From ChocPot-Mid sp043804925 (lineage in GTDB: Bacteria; Bacteroidota; Ignavibacteria; Kapaibacteriales; UBA2268): a DNA stretch of 64,000 nt. The first letter of the stretch is position 1. Every line of letters begins with the position of its first letter. Below are positions 53,404 to 63,955 of this stretch, one piece after another. The DNA is taken from contig JAZDIP010000023.1 in assembly GCA_043804925.1 (NCBI GenBank), positions 62,001 through 126,000 of the forward strand, written 5' to 3'. A model generated the notes under the pieces. The model made no database searches and was not told where the DNA came from. It saw only the letters and a program-made list of their open reading frames with translations. The translations under genes and the position numbers were made by a program.

Positions 53404-56400
53404 ATGTCAACAATATTCAAATATAAAATAGTTAAAAGCAAATTACTTTTTTTGCTTTGTATAATTATTTCTTTATTATTGAAATTCAATCATACAAACT
53501 CTCAGGAACTCGTTATAAGTGAATACTTCAACGGTCAAACTCCTTCAGATGATTGGACGGAATTGCTTGTTACTGCTGATAATATTTCATTAGAATTTTA
53601 TATTCTTAGAGACTATCGGGATATCGAAGAAGGACCTTCCGAAAAAACATGGGGCATACAGTTTAAACAGCATACCTTATGGAGGGACATAAGACCGGGA
53701 ACAATTATAGTAATTCATCACAGGGGAATTGATTTAATTGATGTAAACAAAGATGATGGTTATATTGAATTGGGTGCTGAAAATCCGGATTATTTCACAA
53801 AAGTTAATATGGAAGGAATATGGGTGGCTCAAGCTCTCGATATACGTGAAAGTGGCTCAATCTTGCGTATCGAAAGTAATTACGGCAATCATGTACATTC
53901 ATTGAGCCATACTCAAATCACTAATTCCACATATCTTTCTTTTCCTCTACCCAAGTTAAATTTTCCCGGTATTTGTCCTGTGGGAGAAAGTATATCAGTT
54001 ACACCCGGTCGAAATTTGAGTGATTACGATGGAGAAATAAATTCAGAAAGATGTACTGTATCTCATCAAGGAAATTATGTTACGATGGGAAAACCAAATA
54101 AAAGACAAAATTTTCTCGATGATAATCTTTTGTTTTGGCAAAAATTAAGAACACCTTTGTGGATTGATAATAAGCTTAATGCAAATATCAAACCGGATTT
54201 TATTGAATTAATATGGTCCCCTATTGCCGGTAATTATAGTGATTCCGTACAAGGTTATCTTATATTACGTATTTTGCAACAAGATACGGCTTTTTCTCAA
54301 AATCCCGTTAATGGAACTTCATATACAAAAGGTGATTCAATTGGCTCTTCACTTGTTGTTGAAAATGTAAATGCTTCCAAATCAACTACATTTGTTGATG
54401 ACTTTCCGTTCAACTGTAATGAATCTTATGTATATAGGATTTTTTCTTACAGATTTGGACAGGATGACTTGTTAGGCAACGGTATTGTTCCTTCATACGC
54501 AAGAGGGAGAACATATAATCTAACAAATTTTGCAGAAGGGACAGTCAGAAAAACACCACCTGCAAAACCGACAATCCGGACCGAAGCTGATAAAACTCAG
54601 TTCTGTTCCGGTGATAGTTTGCTCATTACGGCAAATGTTTTCGGAGGTCCATATGTCTATGAATGGTACCTCGATTCACAACCAATTCCAAATTCAAACA
54701 AAAAAATATATTATGCAAAATCACAGGGTTCGTATAAAGTAATAATAACAAACGAAAAAGGTTGCTCGGCAGAATCAGACAGCATACAACTAAACGTAAT
54801 GCCATCTCCAACAGCTGTAATTAAATTGAATGGAATACAAATTTTAAAAGATACAACTCTAACTTTATGTGAAAACGAAAGTCATTTATTAAAAGTTAGT
54901 GGTGGTAACCGTTATGAATGGTTCAAAAATTATGTGAAACTAACTAATACAACTGATGAGCTTCAAATTACCGAAGAAGGTTCGTACTTTGCTGTAGCCA
55001 TCAATAACGGCATGCTTTGCACAGATACATCTGTGCGTATTACACTCGATGTTACACACATAGCTTATGATTTTGACAAAGATACATTATATTTTTATCT
55101 CGATAAATACACTAAATATGAAGATAAAGCAGTTCGGGTTTCCAACTCTTCAACAGATACACTCTTGTTTTCGGAAATAATGATACCTCCCGGTGGAATC
55201 TTTAGTGTATTTGTTCCTCCACCGTCTGAAGTTGTTTTGCCAAACAGGAGTAAAGATTACACAATCAGATTTGAACCAAACCGTTCCGGTGATTACTTCG
55301 ACAGCATCATATTTATTTTGCCCTGCAAAAATTCCATGAAAAAGGTTTATCTTTTTGCGCACAAAGAAAGAATGAATGTTGAAGCAAATCCAAGCATTGC
55401 TAATTTCGATACTTTAATTTCTTGCGAAAATGATTCTCTCGAAATAATTATAACTGTTACAAACAATGAAAATTTCGATATAGAAATTGCTCAACCTAAA
55501 ACCGAAAGTCCCTTTTCAGTCGTTAGCGTTGATTTCCCGAAAACGCTTGTGAGTAATAACTCAACGGATATTAAAGTTAAGTTCAAATCTGCAATACCGG
55601 ATTACTATACAAAAAATCTGATTATTCCCTTTTCAGCAAATGGAATAAATGATGAATTGTTGGTTGAATTAAAAGGTAAGGTTCTGAATTCATCTTACAG
55701 ACTTGAATTTTATGGACAACCTCTAACTGAAATAAATTTCCCCGGTCTCACCGGATGTGATGATTCTACATATTCAGCATTCCAGATATTCAATACCGGT
55801 GAAATTGATTTGGAATTTTCAACCGTTAAAGAAATTCCGGGTATTTATCTAAATGATTTCCCAATTGTAATTAAGCCAAACAGGAGCAAGGAAATCCCTG
55901 TATTATTTGTTCCACAGCAGGAAGGTGTTTTTTCAGGGACGCTGTTAATTGCCACAAATCCTTGTTCTTATATTGATTCAGTAAAGTTAAAGGGCTCAAA
56001 ATACGGTATAACATATGGTATGAATAAACAAAAAATCAGTTTTGACAGCATTTTAAATTGTGTTAATCCCGGAGTAATTACTGACAGAATAGATTTGATT
56101 GTTTCAGGGCAATCACAGGAAACACCATATATCGCAAAAATTTCCGGACCTACATATAATTACTTTTCTCATAATATTGTTCAGGGAATGACTTTGGCTG
56201 ACACCAACAGATTCAAAATCAATCTTGAATCTTTAAATGTTGGAGAATATTTTGATACTCTTCGGATTTTGATTAAACCCTGTGATTTTGAAAAAATAAT
56301 TCCCCTTTACGGTAAAAGAATAAATCCCGAATTAAGTTTAAGTACCGATACTCTCAACTTTGCCAATGTTGCCATTGAGACGAGTGATACAAATTCGATT

Positions 56401-57369
56401 ATACTCCATAACACAGGAGAACTTGGTTTAATAGTAAGTGACATTCAAACGATTATTGCACCATTTAAAATTCTTACGAAATTCCCTATTACTTTGCAAC
56501 CGGACAGTTCTGCTGAAATATTTTTTGAATATTCTCCAATGCAAATGAAGAGCGATAAATTAAAACTAAATGTTTTAATGTCGGAGCCATGTGACATGTC
56601 CTTTGATTTATGGCTAATAGGAATGGGAGATGTACCAAAATATATCGGAGTGGAAATTTCGGTTCCTGAATTGACTGTTGGTGAATTAGCCAAAGATGTT
56701 ATCGTTCCTATTTCAATAAGGAATCTTGGAAACAGAACTCTCGATGAAGCAAAAATATCAAACCTCGTTTTTGGTTTAAGATATAATCCAACTCTGCTTT
56801 ATCCCAAAACAGTTTCTATTGGGAATGCTTTTACTAATTCAACGAAGCATATACTTGAATTTGACGAAACACCTCCCGGTTTGTTGAATATTAACTGCGT
56901 TGTTGATACAAGTGACAAAATTTCCAATGGTGTTCTGTTTAACATTAAATTTCTTGCATTACTTGGGAATAATATAAAGACCGCAATTATATTTGAGAAT
57001 ATGGAAATTAAATCTTCGATTGAAATTATTCCGGATACGAGTGGCGGTTGCTTCAAACTTATCGGAGCTTGTTCGCTCGATGAAAGATTACTAAACATTG
57101 AAGGAAATTTAAATTTATCCCTTATATCCGAAAACCCCATTATGAATGATGTTGGAGAATTTGAAGTCGAACTACCCTTTGAAGCCAACACTGAACTTGT
57201 TCTTTTTGATGTGAACGGGAACTGTATTACAACTCTTATGAATGGAATTTATCCTCCCGGTAAATATTTTATAAATTTTAATACTGAAAAATTTTCTGCA
57301 GGAATTTATATTGCTCTTTTGAAGCATGGTACATCGAGTATTAGTTTAAGGTTGGTAGTAATCAAATAA
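53404..57369 (+). CDS. T9SS-sorted giant protein with Ig, ASH-like and cohesin-like domains
   Basis: 1321 residues with a signal peptide of about 33 (ends HTNSQ). Residues ~35-220 resemble a lamin-tail-like domain (LVISEYFNGQTPSDDWTELL). An FN3-like stretch lies at ~260-380, and two Ig-like domains at ~390-550 (GGPYVYEWYLDSQPIPNSN, GGNRYEWFKNYVKL). From ~560 to 1085, five or so ASH/choice-of-anchor-D-like repeats follow (LNFANVAIETSDTNSIILHNTGELGL). A cohesin-like domain occupies ~1085-1220. The final ~80 residues are a T9SS sorting domain ending RLVVIK. A large surface or matrix protein is likely; no catalytic motif is seen. Confidence 0.85.
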   Translation: MSTIFKYKIVKSKLLFLLCIIISLLLKFNHTNSQELVISEYFNGQTPSDDWTELLVTADNISLEFYILRDYRDIEEGPSEKTWGIQFKQHTLWRDIRPGTIIVIHHRGIDLIDVNKDDGYIELGAENPDYFTKVNMEGIWVAQALDIRESGSILRIESNYGNHVHSLSHTQITNSTYLSFPLPKLNFPGICPVGESISVTPGRNLSDYDGEINSERCTVSHQGNYVTMGKPNKRQNFLDDNLLFWQKLRTPLWIDNKLNANIKPDFIELIWSPIAGNYSDSVQGYLILRILQQDTAFSQNPVNGTSYTKGDSIGSSLVVENVNASKSTTFVDDFPFNCNESYVYRIFSYRFGQDDLLGNGIVPSYARGRTYNLTNFAEGTVRKTPPAKPTIRTEADKTQFCSGDSLLITANVFGGPYVYEWYLDSQPIPNSNKKIYYAKSQGSYKVIITNEKGCSAESDSIQLNVMPSPTAVIKLNGIQILKDTTLTLCENESHLLKVSGGNRYEWFKNYVKLTNTTDELQITEEGSYFAVAINNGMLCTDTSVRITLDVTHIAYDFDKDTLYFYLDKYTKYEDKAVRVSNSSTDTLLFSEIMIPPGGIFSVFVPPPSEVVLPNRSKDYTIRFEPNRSGDYFDSIIFILPCKNSMKKVYLFAHKERMNVEANPSIANFDTLISCENDSLEIIITVTNNENFDIEIAQPKTESPFSVVSVDFPKTLVSNNSTDIKVKFKSAIPDYYTKNLIIPFSANGINDELLVELKGKVLNSSYRLEFYGQPLTEINFPGLTGCDDSTYSAFQIFNTGEIDLEFSTVKEIPGIYLNDFPIVIKPNRSKEIPVLFVPQQEGVFSGTLLIATNPCSYIDSVKLKGSKYGITYGMNKQKISFDSILNCVNPGVITDRIDLIVSGQSQETPYIAKISGPTYNYFSHNIVQGMTLADTNRFKINLESLNVGEYFDTLRILIKPCDFEKIIPLYGKRINPELSLSTDTLNFANVAIETSDTNSIILHNTGELGLIVSDIQTIIAPFKILTKFPITLQPDSSAEIFFEYSPMQMKSDKLKLNVLMSEPCDMSFDLWLIGMGDVPKYIGVEISVPELTVGELAKDVIVPISIRNLGNRTLDEAKISNLVFGLRYNPTLLYPKTVSIGNAFTNSTKHILEFDETPPGLLNINCVVDTSDKISNGVLFNIKFLALLGNNIKTAIIFENMEIKSSIEIIPDTSGGCFKLIGACSLDERLLNIEGNLNLSLISENPIMNDVGEFEVELPFEANTELVLFDVNGNCITTLMNGIYPPGKYFINFNTEKFSAGIYIALLKHGTSSISLRLVVIK

Positions 57370-57480
57370 ATTACTGATTAAGCTGTAAATGTTATGCATC
57401 TTCAGACAACTTACCTCATCGTTAATAATATTTTTATTATATTTGAATTTTTGCATGTATCATAATACGGAAATAGAACT

Positions 57481-58608
57481 ATGAGAAAAAATATAAATAG
57501 TTTATTGGCTTTGGCTTTACTTATATTAATTCTTATTGCAGGATGCGAAGAAGCTCCTCCTGTTAAAGTAATTAAATCCGTGCCAATGTTTCGCAATGGA
57601 ATTCAAAGGCAGGGGATTTTCAATGATGAAGCAATTACCAAGTTCACAAAAGACAGCGTTATTTTAAAGACAATCGAGCCGATTAAAACATCTCCTGTCG
57701 TTTATGATTCTATGCTATATATTGGAGGAAATACAAATAATCTATACGCAATTAATTTAAAAAACCATAAACTAATTTGGACGTTTAAGGCATTATCGGA
57801 TATATCGAGTAATCCATGTGTTAATGACAGTTTGATTTTCTTTGGTTCTGACGATGAATACATGTATTGCCTTAACAGAAAGAACGGTACTTTAAGGTGG
57901 AAATTCAAAACCAATAATTATATTTGGTCAGGACCTTTAGCATATCAAGGAAAGCTATATTTCGGGAGTAATGATGGCTTTTGCTATTGCCTGGAATCTA
58001 ACACAGGAAAAGTAGTATGGAAGCATAAACTGGCTGCCGAGGTAAGGTCAAGTCCTGCAATAAAAGATTCTATTTTATATATCGGTTCGATTGGCGATAC
58101 TTTTGGATTTTTGCACGCTTTGAGAATTAATGACGGATACGAAATTTGGAAGTATCCTGTCAAAGAAGGAGTTTTTTCTACTCCTTCAATAGATGATTCT
58201 ACTGTTTACTTTGGTGCATGGAGTAAAAACATTTATGCTTTGAATGCAAAAACAGGTGCTTTAAGATGGGAATGTCCTACTGAAAATTCTGTTTTCTCTT
58301 CACCGGCTATTGATAAACACACAATATACGTTGGCGGTTTCGGAAATATACTTTATGCCATAGAAAAGAAAACAGGTAAACAAAGATGGACATATACAAC
58401 TGATTCAGAAATTTTTTCATCTCCGGTTTTATGTGATTCAGTATTATATTTTGGTGACCTTGGCTGTAAGATTTATGCACTGGATAAAAGAACCGGTAAA
58501 TTATATTTCGATTATGAAACCGGAGGTCCGATTACAGGTGGATGCATCATATTCGAAGGCAAATTATATTTCGGTTGTGATGATGGAAACCTTTATCTAA
58601 TAGAATAG
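57481..58608 (+). CDS. PQQ-like beta-propeller lipoprotein (BamB-like)
   Basis: 375 residues. The lipobox is LIAGC (Cys about 22). Seven to eight repeats of about 38 residues follow, each like LYIGGNTNNLYAINLKNHKL followed by IWTFK, or VYFGAWSKNIYALNAKTGAL followed by RWE. This is the tryptophan-docking pattern of PQQ-type propellers. The PQQ cofactor is not needed by BamB-like members. BamB belongs to the outer-membrane assembly complex, but many similar lipoproteins are unlinked to it, so the role is open. It follows the giant T9SS gene on the same strand, 111 bp away. Confidence 0.85.
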   Translation: MRKNINSLLALALLILILIAGCEEAPPVKVIKSVPMFRNGIQRQGIFNDEAITKFTKDSVILKTIEPIKTSPVVYDSMLYIGGNTNNLYAINLKNHKLIWTFKALSDISSNPCVNDSLIFFGSDDEYMYCLNRKNGTLRWKFKTNNYIWSGPLAYQGKLYFGSNDGFCYCLESNTGKVVWKHKLAAEVRSSPAIKDSILYIGSIGDTFGFLHALRINDGYEIWKYPVKEGVFSTPSIDDSTVYFGAWSKNIYALNAKTGALRWECPTENSVFSSPAIDKHTIYVGGFGNILYAIEKKTGKQRWTYTTDSEIFSSPVLCDSVLYFGDLGCKIYALDKRTGKLYFDYETGGPITGGCIIFEGKLYFGCDDGNLYLIE

Positions 58609-58649
58609 CATATTTAAAAAAATTGACGCCAATAAAGAAATAACTTAGA

Positions 58650-58722
58650 ATGTCATTTCTGAAGATACTGCAATACGATGCTCCTAAGGGCTTTTAGATT
58701 ATAGGTATCGTTGGAATGACGA
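58650..58722. repeat. Imperfect inverted repeat of the GTCATT..GATAC family
   Basis: TGTCATTTCTGAAGATAC near 58651 and GGTATCGTTGGAATGACG near 58704-58721 are imperfect complements. The GGAATGACG end resembles that in the element at 20225-20366. It lies in a 189-bp spacer between convergent genes without a clear terminator. Confidence 0.45.
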
Positions 58723-58797
58723 TTTTAATATCAGATTTTAAATTCTATTTTTCTCCATTAAAAATTTATCTTTCAGGCATTTCAAGTAGATTTACTA

Positions 58798-59115
58798 TTA
58801 CACAACTCGTATTCCATTCTTAAGTATTTCTTTGACTAAAGGATTTTCAGTAGTAAAATCTTCCGGACGATAGGGATGAGTTTCAATATCTGTATTAACT
58901 AATAGTACGGTTTTCATAAGTTTTAAATTGTCAAAAAATCTTGTTCCCTCAAAATCTTCGGAAACTAAAGCTACATCAATATCACTATACTCATGGTTCG
59001 TCCCTTGGGCATAACTGCCGAAAATAATTGCTTGTGTTATATGGATATTATTGTTATTAGCTTCGGCAACAAGCTTTTTAATTGTTTCAATTATACTGTT
59101 AGGGACTTCAGCCAT
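58798..59115 (-). CDS. Minimal nucleotidyltransferase (MNT) of a HEPN-MNT pair
   Basis: 105 residues. The nucleotidyltransferase motif is GSYAQGTNHEYSDIDVAL at about 33-50, with the GSx10DxD pattern intact. The small size and absence of a substrate-binding domain are typical of MNT proteins. In characterised HEPN-MNT systems the MNT protein is the antitoxin, which AMPylates and silences the HEPN RNase. It overlaps the HEPN gene upstream by 25 bp, so the two are translationally coupled. Confidence 0.88.
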   Translation of the reverse strand: MAEVPNSIIETIKKLVAEANNNNIHITQAIIFGSYAQGTNHEYSDIDVALVSEDFEGTRFFDNLKLMKTVLLVNTDIETHPYRPEDFTTENPLVKEILKNGIRVV

Positions 59116-59483
59116 TTGTAAGTTTCCTTGATTTTCTCAAATGTTATACTAGTAAATTCCTTTGTGGCAATTCTTGACATATTGCTTTTATAATCGGGAT
59201 ATCTCGCTTCTAAGTTGAATTTATTCATAATGAAGAAAAATTGCTGTGTTTCCTCATCTAATTTAATATCTGATAATAATGACAACTTAATCAAGTCGTG
59301 AGTTTTAGGTGGAACAAGATTATTATTTGTTTTTACAAAATTTGCTTTTAATAACTTTTCAAGTGCTAAATGTCCTATGAACATACACCAATTATAACGG
59401 CTACTCTCAAAATTCACATAAGCAGATTCTAAATCTTCCTCGGCTGATTCAATCCAGTATTTTATATGTTCATTAATTGTCAT
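59091..59483 (-). CDS. HEPN-domain protein of a HEPN-MNT pair
   Basis: 130 residues, all helical. HLALEKLLKANFV (about 38-50) and PKTHDLIKL (about 59-67) are the conserved core of the classical HEPN (PF05168-type) domain, as is FNLEARYPDY. The RxxxxH (R-x4-6-H) RNase motif of HepT-type toxins is not evident. The only R-to-H pair in the right helix, RYNWCMFIGH, has eight residues between. It may therefore be a non-catalytic or differently acting HEPN. It is co-directional with and overlaps the MNT gene. Confidence 0.87.
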   Translation of the reverse strand: MTINEHIKYWIESAEEDLESAYVNFESSRYNWCMFIGHLALEKLLKANFVKTNNNLVPPKTHDLIKLSLLSDIKLDEETQQFFFIMNKFNLEARYPDYKSNMSRIATKEFTSITFEKIKETYKWLKSLTV

Positions 59484-59557
59484 AATTAATCTTAATAATT
59501 CTATTTTTTTAATCGCTACCTAAGAAATTCTTAAACTCATCAAACTTATTAAACTTC

Positions 59558-62500
59558 TCATCTAATAACAACAAGTTTTTTGTTCAGGATAGTTTTTCCA
59601 TCCGATTGAAAAAGAATATAATACATACCGGATTCAAAATCCTTTGAATCAATTTGTATTTGAGAAGATTGCCGGTTACCATCAATTATTTTGTGATAAT
59701 GATATATTTTCCTTCCCATAACATCATAAATGCTGATTTCAATATCCTGACTTACACCCCAAGTTCCAAAGCTGATTGTAGAAAAGTCGCTCATTGGATT
59801 CGGAGAGATTATCAACAAATTATTTGTCGTGTTATTTTCAACATCTGTAGGGTCAAAGAAATATACATCTGAGACATTCTCACAGTCGTGCTCATCGGTT
59901 ATTAATACCTGAAAATTACCTGCTTCAACCGGTGAGTACTCTTTCTCAGTTGCCGAAGGTATAGCCACAGAATCCTTAAACCATTGATAAGTTAAACCCG
60001 AACTTGAAACTAATACTTTGTTGTTTCGGGTAATTGTGGGTTTTTCCGGTAAAGGATAAACTATTATTGTGTCAATATCGCTATTGGAGCAAACTCCGTC
60101 GAAATATGTATATTTAATTTCAAAATCGCCTTGTGACTGAGGATTAAATAAGCCGTTATTAACATCTTCCCCGGTATATATTCCTCCTTGAGGTAAGCCA
60201 CCTGATAATAATATCTCATCATTTATACATAATTCCTTAACGTCTGTATTGTAGGTTACAGTAGGAAAAGGTTTTACTGCTATTTGTACTTTTGCACTGT
60301 CAGAACATCCGTTTTCGGAATATGTGTATGTTATTTCAAATTCCCCGGAAGCCTGTGGTATTAAAAATCCATTTTCAACATCTGTTCCCGAATATTTTCC
60401 ACCTGAAGGAAGACCACCTGTCAATAATAAGGTGTCATTTTGGCAAATTTCTTTAATTTCAGACTCATAGGAAACATTTGGAATTTCACCGATAATAATG
60501 TTTTTTTCTAGTGTATCCTTAATAATTGTTGCAGTCTGTAAAGTTACCTTGATAATTCCATTCCCCGCTTGTCCCCATTGTACATCAACGGTAGAAGCAG
60601 TATCAACACCAATTATATTACCTCCGACAGTCTCCCATTTTTTCAGGTATTTGTCGGCAGATGTAACGGAATAGCTTTCAGTTGTATTTTCACAAGCAGC
60701 TACTTCTCCGTTTAGATAAATTTCTTCTTCGATTTCAGAAATTGTCTCAAATCCTGCAATTTTATATATATTACCGCCAAAATCTGTTACCCAAAAATGT
60801 TTGTCATCTCTGTCAAATTCAATACCTCTGCAGTTGATATAGTTGTTTTTATTCATAAGTTTCATTCTGTCAACTTCCTGTGACAAATCACTTTTATCAA
60901 TTTTCACAATGTATCCTGCAATGAAGCTTTCGCCGGTAAAATCCGTGCTTGCCTGGTAAAGATATTGACTTCCGTCGTAACAAATACTCCGTGGTCCCAA
61001 ATTTTCTTTAAATGGATTTTCTACTTTACTCCATATTTTTCCGGTTCCGGGTTCTGTAATATACATATACTTTAAACTTCCGTCCCTGTCACAAATTAAT
61101 AAGTCATTATCTACAAGTTCCAATCCGATTGGATATTCTTTTGCCGGTGTAACATATCTCTTTATTTCATTTCCATCCATATCAGTTATTATGACAATAC
61201 CACCTGTTCCCGTAGAACCGGAACTGTTCATTTTATGAAGATAAATCTTATTGTTAGCTCTGTCAATTGTTAAATCAGTAAACAAGCTATCTCCCGGAAC
61301 AGTGAAAAAGCCATCAACAATTAAAGTATTTTTATTTATTTTATAAATCTTGTTTTCATAAAAACTGCTTGCGTATAGATGTTGGTCACCATCCCAAGCA
61401 ATGCCATAGGGAACAAAATGATAACTCGATGTTGCAAGTATCGAACCTTTTTTTACAGGAGTTATTGAAAATGTATTTGAAATTTTAACTTGCTCGGGAT
61501 TAGAAATCGAACTAATCCTGATTCTATTCAAATGCGATTCTTTATTAGGCATTTTCATAGAAAAATTATCACTATTTAATTCTTCGGCGAATGTAAACCA
61601 ATTAACTCCATTATCCCAAGTAACTTCTGCTTTTACCGGCAAATCAAATCCGTACCACGACAATGTATAATTTGCTCTTCCGGTTAATATTTCACCTCCG
61701 GTTGGAGATGTTATTTCGGCTTCAGTAATAACATCTGCAGGTATATCAATTTCCCACATAGAACGACCGAAAGTTGCAACTCTGAGAATATAACTTCCTG
61801 TAAAACTACTATTTTGGATTTTCATGTCGGTTACAATGGTTCTTGGTAATTTTCTGCCATAAGGCAGCCAGCTTTGCCCCCCGTTGAATGTTGCAAAAAC
61901 TCCTATGTCAGTACCTACAAAAATTATGTCTTCATTTTCAGGATGCATTGCCAAAGTATTACAAGGTACATCAGGCAATTTGTGGCTGATACTTGCCCAT
62001 GTTTCCCCGGCATTTGTTGTTTTATAAACATGGTCGGTACCATATCCCGAAAAACTAACAACAGCAGTTTCTGCATTTAAACGGGAGCATTCGATATCTG
62101 TTATGGCTCTAACGACCAATCCGTTTGAAGACACATTTTTATATTCTGCAAAATGATTTTTTGTTACGAAAAGTTTTCCTGCTATATTTCCTGCATATAT
62201 CAGTTCGTCACTTATTGGTGAAATCCCGATAGCAGAAAATTTATATTCCTGTTTTGGAATGCCAACTTCCCAATAATTTCCGCTTGAGAACGAAAAATAC
62301 AATGCAGTTCTTCCATGATACAAAGCAAAATTATGTTGAGGATGAATTTCCAAAGGGGGGTCCCAAATTCCTGAAACATCATCTGTTAAACCGTTAACTA
62401 AAAGTCTGTAATCCGAGTTAACTACATTTCTCCTGAAGGGATACACCGAATTACTTGAGTAAACCTCGCCAAATATTTGATTGGTATTATCGAAGTCAAT

Positions 62501-63955
62501 AACTGTTCTAAAACCATCACCGCCATTAACATATCCCCACTGGGTAGCTGAAGCGTGATTACCTAAAGTACCATTATCCTGAGTACCTCCAAAAGTCCTG
62601 TTTTCAACATTTTTGTCTATATCCAAGGAATAAAATTGAGTAATATCCATACCGTTATTTAATTCAGTATAATCATCTCCAAGATTAGTGCTTTTGTAAA
62701 CACCTCCATCATTACCAATGTAGATTTCATTTGGATTTAATGGATTGAATGCTCCGCAATGATGGTCAACGTGAACGGAACCACCGGAATATCCATCGGT
62801 CGTATTGCCCCAACTTACAGAGCTTCCACCTCCACTTGTAGTTCTCCACAAATCAATTCCTCCTGCAAATACGATGTTTGGATTTGACGGATGTACCATT
62901 ATGTAATTATCATACCAACCCTGCCCATTAAAAAATTCTTCGCTACCTTTATAAGAACGCTGCCAAGAAGCTCCTCTGTTGGTTGATTTATAAATACTGG
63001 CTGTCCCCCCGGAACCGCCTTCTTCAAATAACGTGTATAGTATATCAGGTGCAGAGGGAGCCATTTGTACTGACACTCTGTGTAAAGCCGGTAATCCGGC
63101 ACTTCGTTTTTCCCATGTCAATCCCGAATCGGAACTATAGAAAATACCTTCTCCCAGAACGCCCACAAAATATTCATTTTCATTATTGGGATTGATTGAT
63201 ACATCGGTTACACTTTTATCGAAATTTTCGGATTTGTTCCAGCTTTCACCTGCATCCGTAGAATAATAAAAACCTCCGTTGAAACCTACAACGCCACCCA
63301 CAACTTTGTTAGAGTTTAAAGGATGAACATATATTTTTGAGAATGCTCCAACATTAGTCAAACCGATTGACAGCCATGAATTACCTGCATCTGTTGATTT
63401 ATACACTCCTGCACTTAAATATATTGGTGCCGCAGAGTTCAAAACAGCTTCACCGGTTGCGGCATATATTATGTCGGGATTATTTACGTCAATACTCAAA
63501 GAACCAAAACCGATGCCATTTTCGTAATCGAAAATGGGAGTCCAATTTGTTCCGGCGTTTGTAGTTTTCCAAATGCCACCTGCCGCTGCTCCTATATAAA
63601 CCGTTCCAGCTATAGATGGATGAATTGCTACAGATTTGACTCTGCCACCGACATTGAATGGACCAATCGGTCTCCATTCGGGTTGTTGTGCCTGTGTTAT
63701 GGCTTTTTTATTTCCGTTATGAAAAATACTTTCCATACTTTTAATGGCATTGATTCGCTTTTCCTGAGTAACTTCATTGAAAGGGAATGTTCGCATTTCC
63801 ATAAAATGATTAAATCTCTTCATGGGTTTTGTCAATACCTTGCCGGCGTCAATTATAACTTCATTGTTTTCTGACGGCTGTGGTAATCCTGTCTGTCCGT
63901 CGAGTCCAACAGTCAAGAATACGATAGTTGATATTATTATTAAAATTGTTTTCAT
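59558..63955 (-). CDS. T9SS-sorted giant sortilin-like propeller protein
   Basis: 1465 residues with a signal peptide of about 20. AGGTGAG lies 2-8 bases before the ATG at 63955. Residues ~95-760 hold sortilin/VPS10-like propellers with Asp boxes (WKTTNAGTNW, KSTDAGNSW, YSSDSGLTW) and WRPIGPFNVGGRVKSVAI at the entry, a wording frequent in T9SS propeller proteins. An Ig-like domain follows at ~765-840. An NHL-like propeller spans ~850-1115. Two tandem modules of about 75 residues (LPSGGKYSGTDVENG, LPQGGIYTGEDVNNG) lie at ~1190-1340, and one Ig-like module follows. The end is a T9SS sorting domain (ISPNPMSDFSTISF, FESGMYYILF). Likely a surface protein; no peptidase motif is visible. Confidence 0.87.
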   Translation of the reverse strand: MKTILIIISTIVFLTVGLDGQTGLPQPSENNEVIIDAGKVLTKPMKRFNHFMEMRTFPFNEVTQEKRINAIKSMESIFHNGNKKAITQAQQPEWRPIGPFNVGGRVKSVAIHPSIAGTVYIGAAAGGIWKTTNAGTNWTPIFDYENGIGFGSLSIDVNNPDIIYAATGEAVLNSAAPIYLSAGVYKSTDAGNSWLSIGLTNVGAFSKIYVHPLNSNKVVGGVVGFNGGFYYSTDAGESWNKSENFDKSVTDVSINPNNENEYFVGVLGEGIFYSSDSGLTWEKRSAGLPALHRVSVQMAPSAPDILYTLFEEGGSGGTASIYKSTNRGASWQRSYKGSEEFFNGQGWYDNYIMVHPSNPNIVFAGGIDLWRTTSGGGSSVSWGNTTDGYSGGSVHVDHHCGAFNPLNPNEIYIGNDGGVYKSTNLGDDYTELNNGMDITQFYSLDIDKNVENRTFGGTQDNGTLGNHASATQWGYVNGGDGFRTVIDFDNTNQIFGEVYSSNSVYPFRRNVVNSDYRLLVNGLTDDVSGIWDPPLEIHPQHNFALYHGRTALYFSFSSGNYWEVGIPKQEYKFSAIGISPISDELIYAGNIAGKLFVTKNHFAEYKNVSSNGLVVRAITDIECSRLNAETAVVSFSGYGTDHVYKTTNAGETWASISHKLPDVPCNTLAMHPENEDIIFVGTDIGVFATFNGGQSWLPYGRKLPRTIVTDMKIQNSSFTGSYILRVATFGRSMWEIDIPADVITEAEITSPTGGEILTGRANYTLSWYGFDLPVKAEVTWDNGVNWFTFAEELNSDNFSMKMPNKESHLNRIRISSISNPEQVKISNTFSITPVKKGSILATSSYHFVPYGIAWDGDQHLYASSFYENKIYKINKNTLIVDGFFTVPGDSLFTDLTIDRANNKIYLHKMNSSGSTGTGGIVIITDMDGNEIKRYVTPAKEYPIGLELVDNDLLICDRDGSLKYMYITEPGTGKIWSKVENPFKENLGPRSICYDGSQYLYQASTDFTGESFIAGYIVKIDKSDLSQEVDRMKLMNKNNYINCRGIEFDRDDKHFWVTDFGGNIYKIAGFETISEIEEEIYLNGEVAACENTTESYSVTSADKYLKKWETVGGNIIGVDTASTVDVQWGQAGNGIIKVTLQTATIIKDTLEKNIIIGEIPNVSYESEIKEICQNDTLLLTGGLPSGGKYSGTDVENGFLIPQASGEFEITYTYSENGCSDSAKVQIAVKPFPTVTYNTDVKELCINDEILLSGGLPQGGIYTGEDVNNGLFNPQSQGDFEIKYTYFDGVCSNSDIDTIIVYPLPEKPTITRNNKVLVSSSGLTYQWFKDSVAIPSATEKEYSPVEAGNFQVLITDEHDCENVSDVYFFDPTDVENNTTNNLLIISPNPMSDFSTISFGTWGVSQDIEISIYDVMGRKIYHYHKIIDGNRQSSQIQIDSKDFESGMYYILFQSDGKTILNKKLVVIR

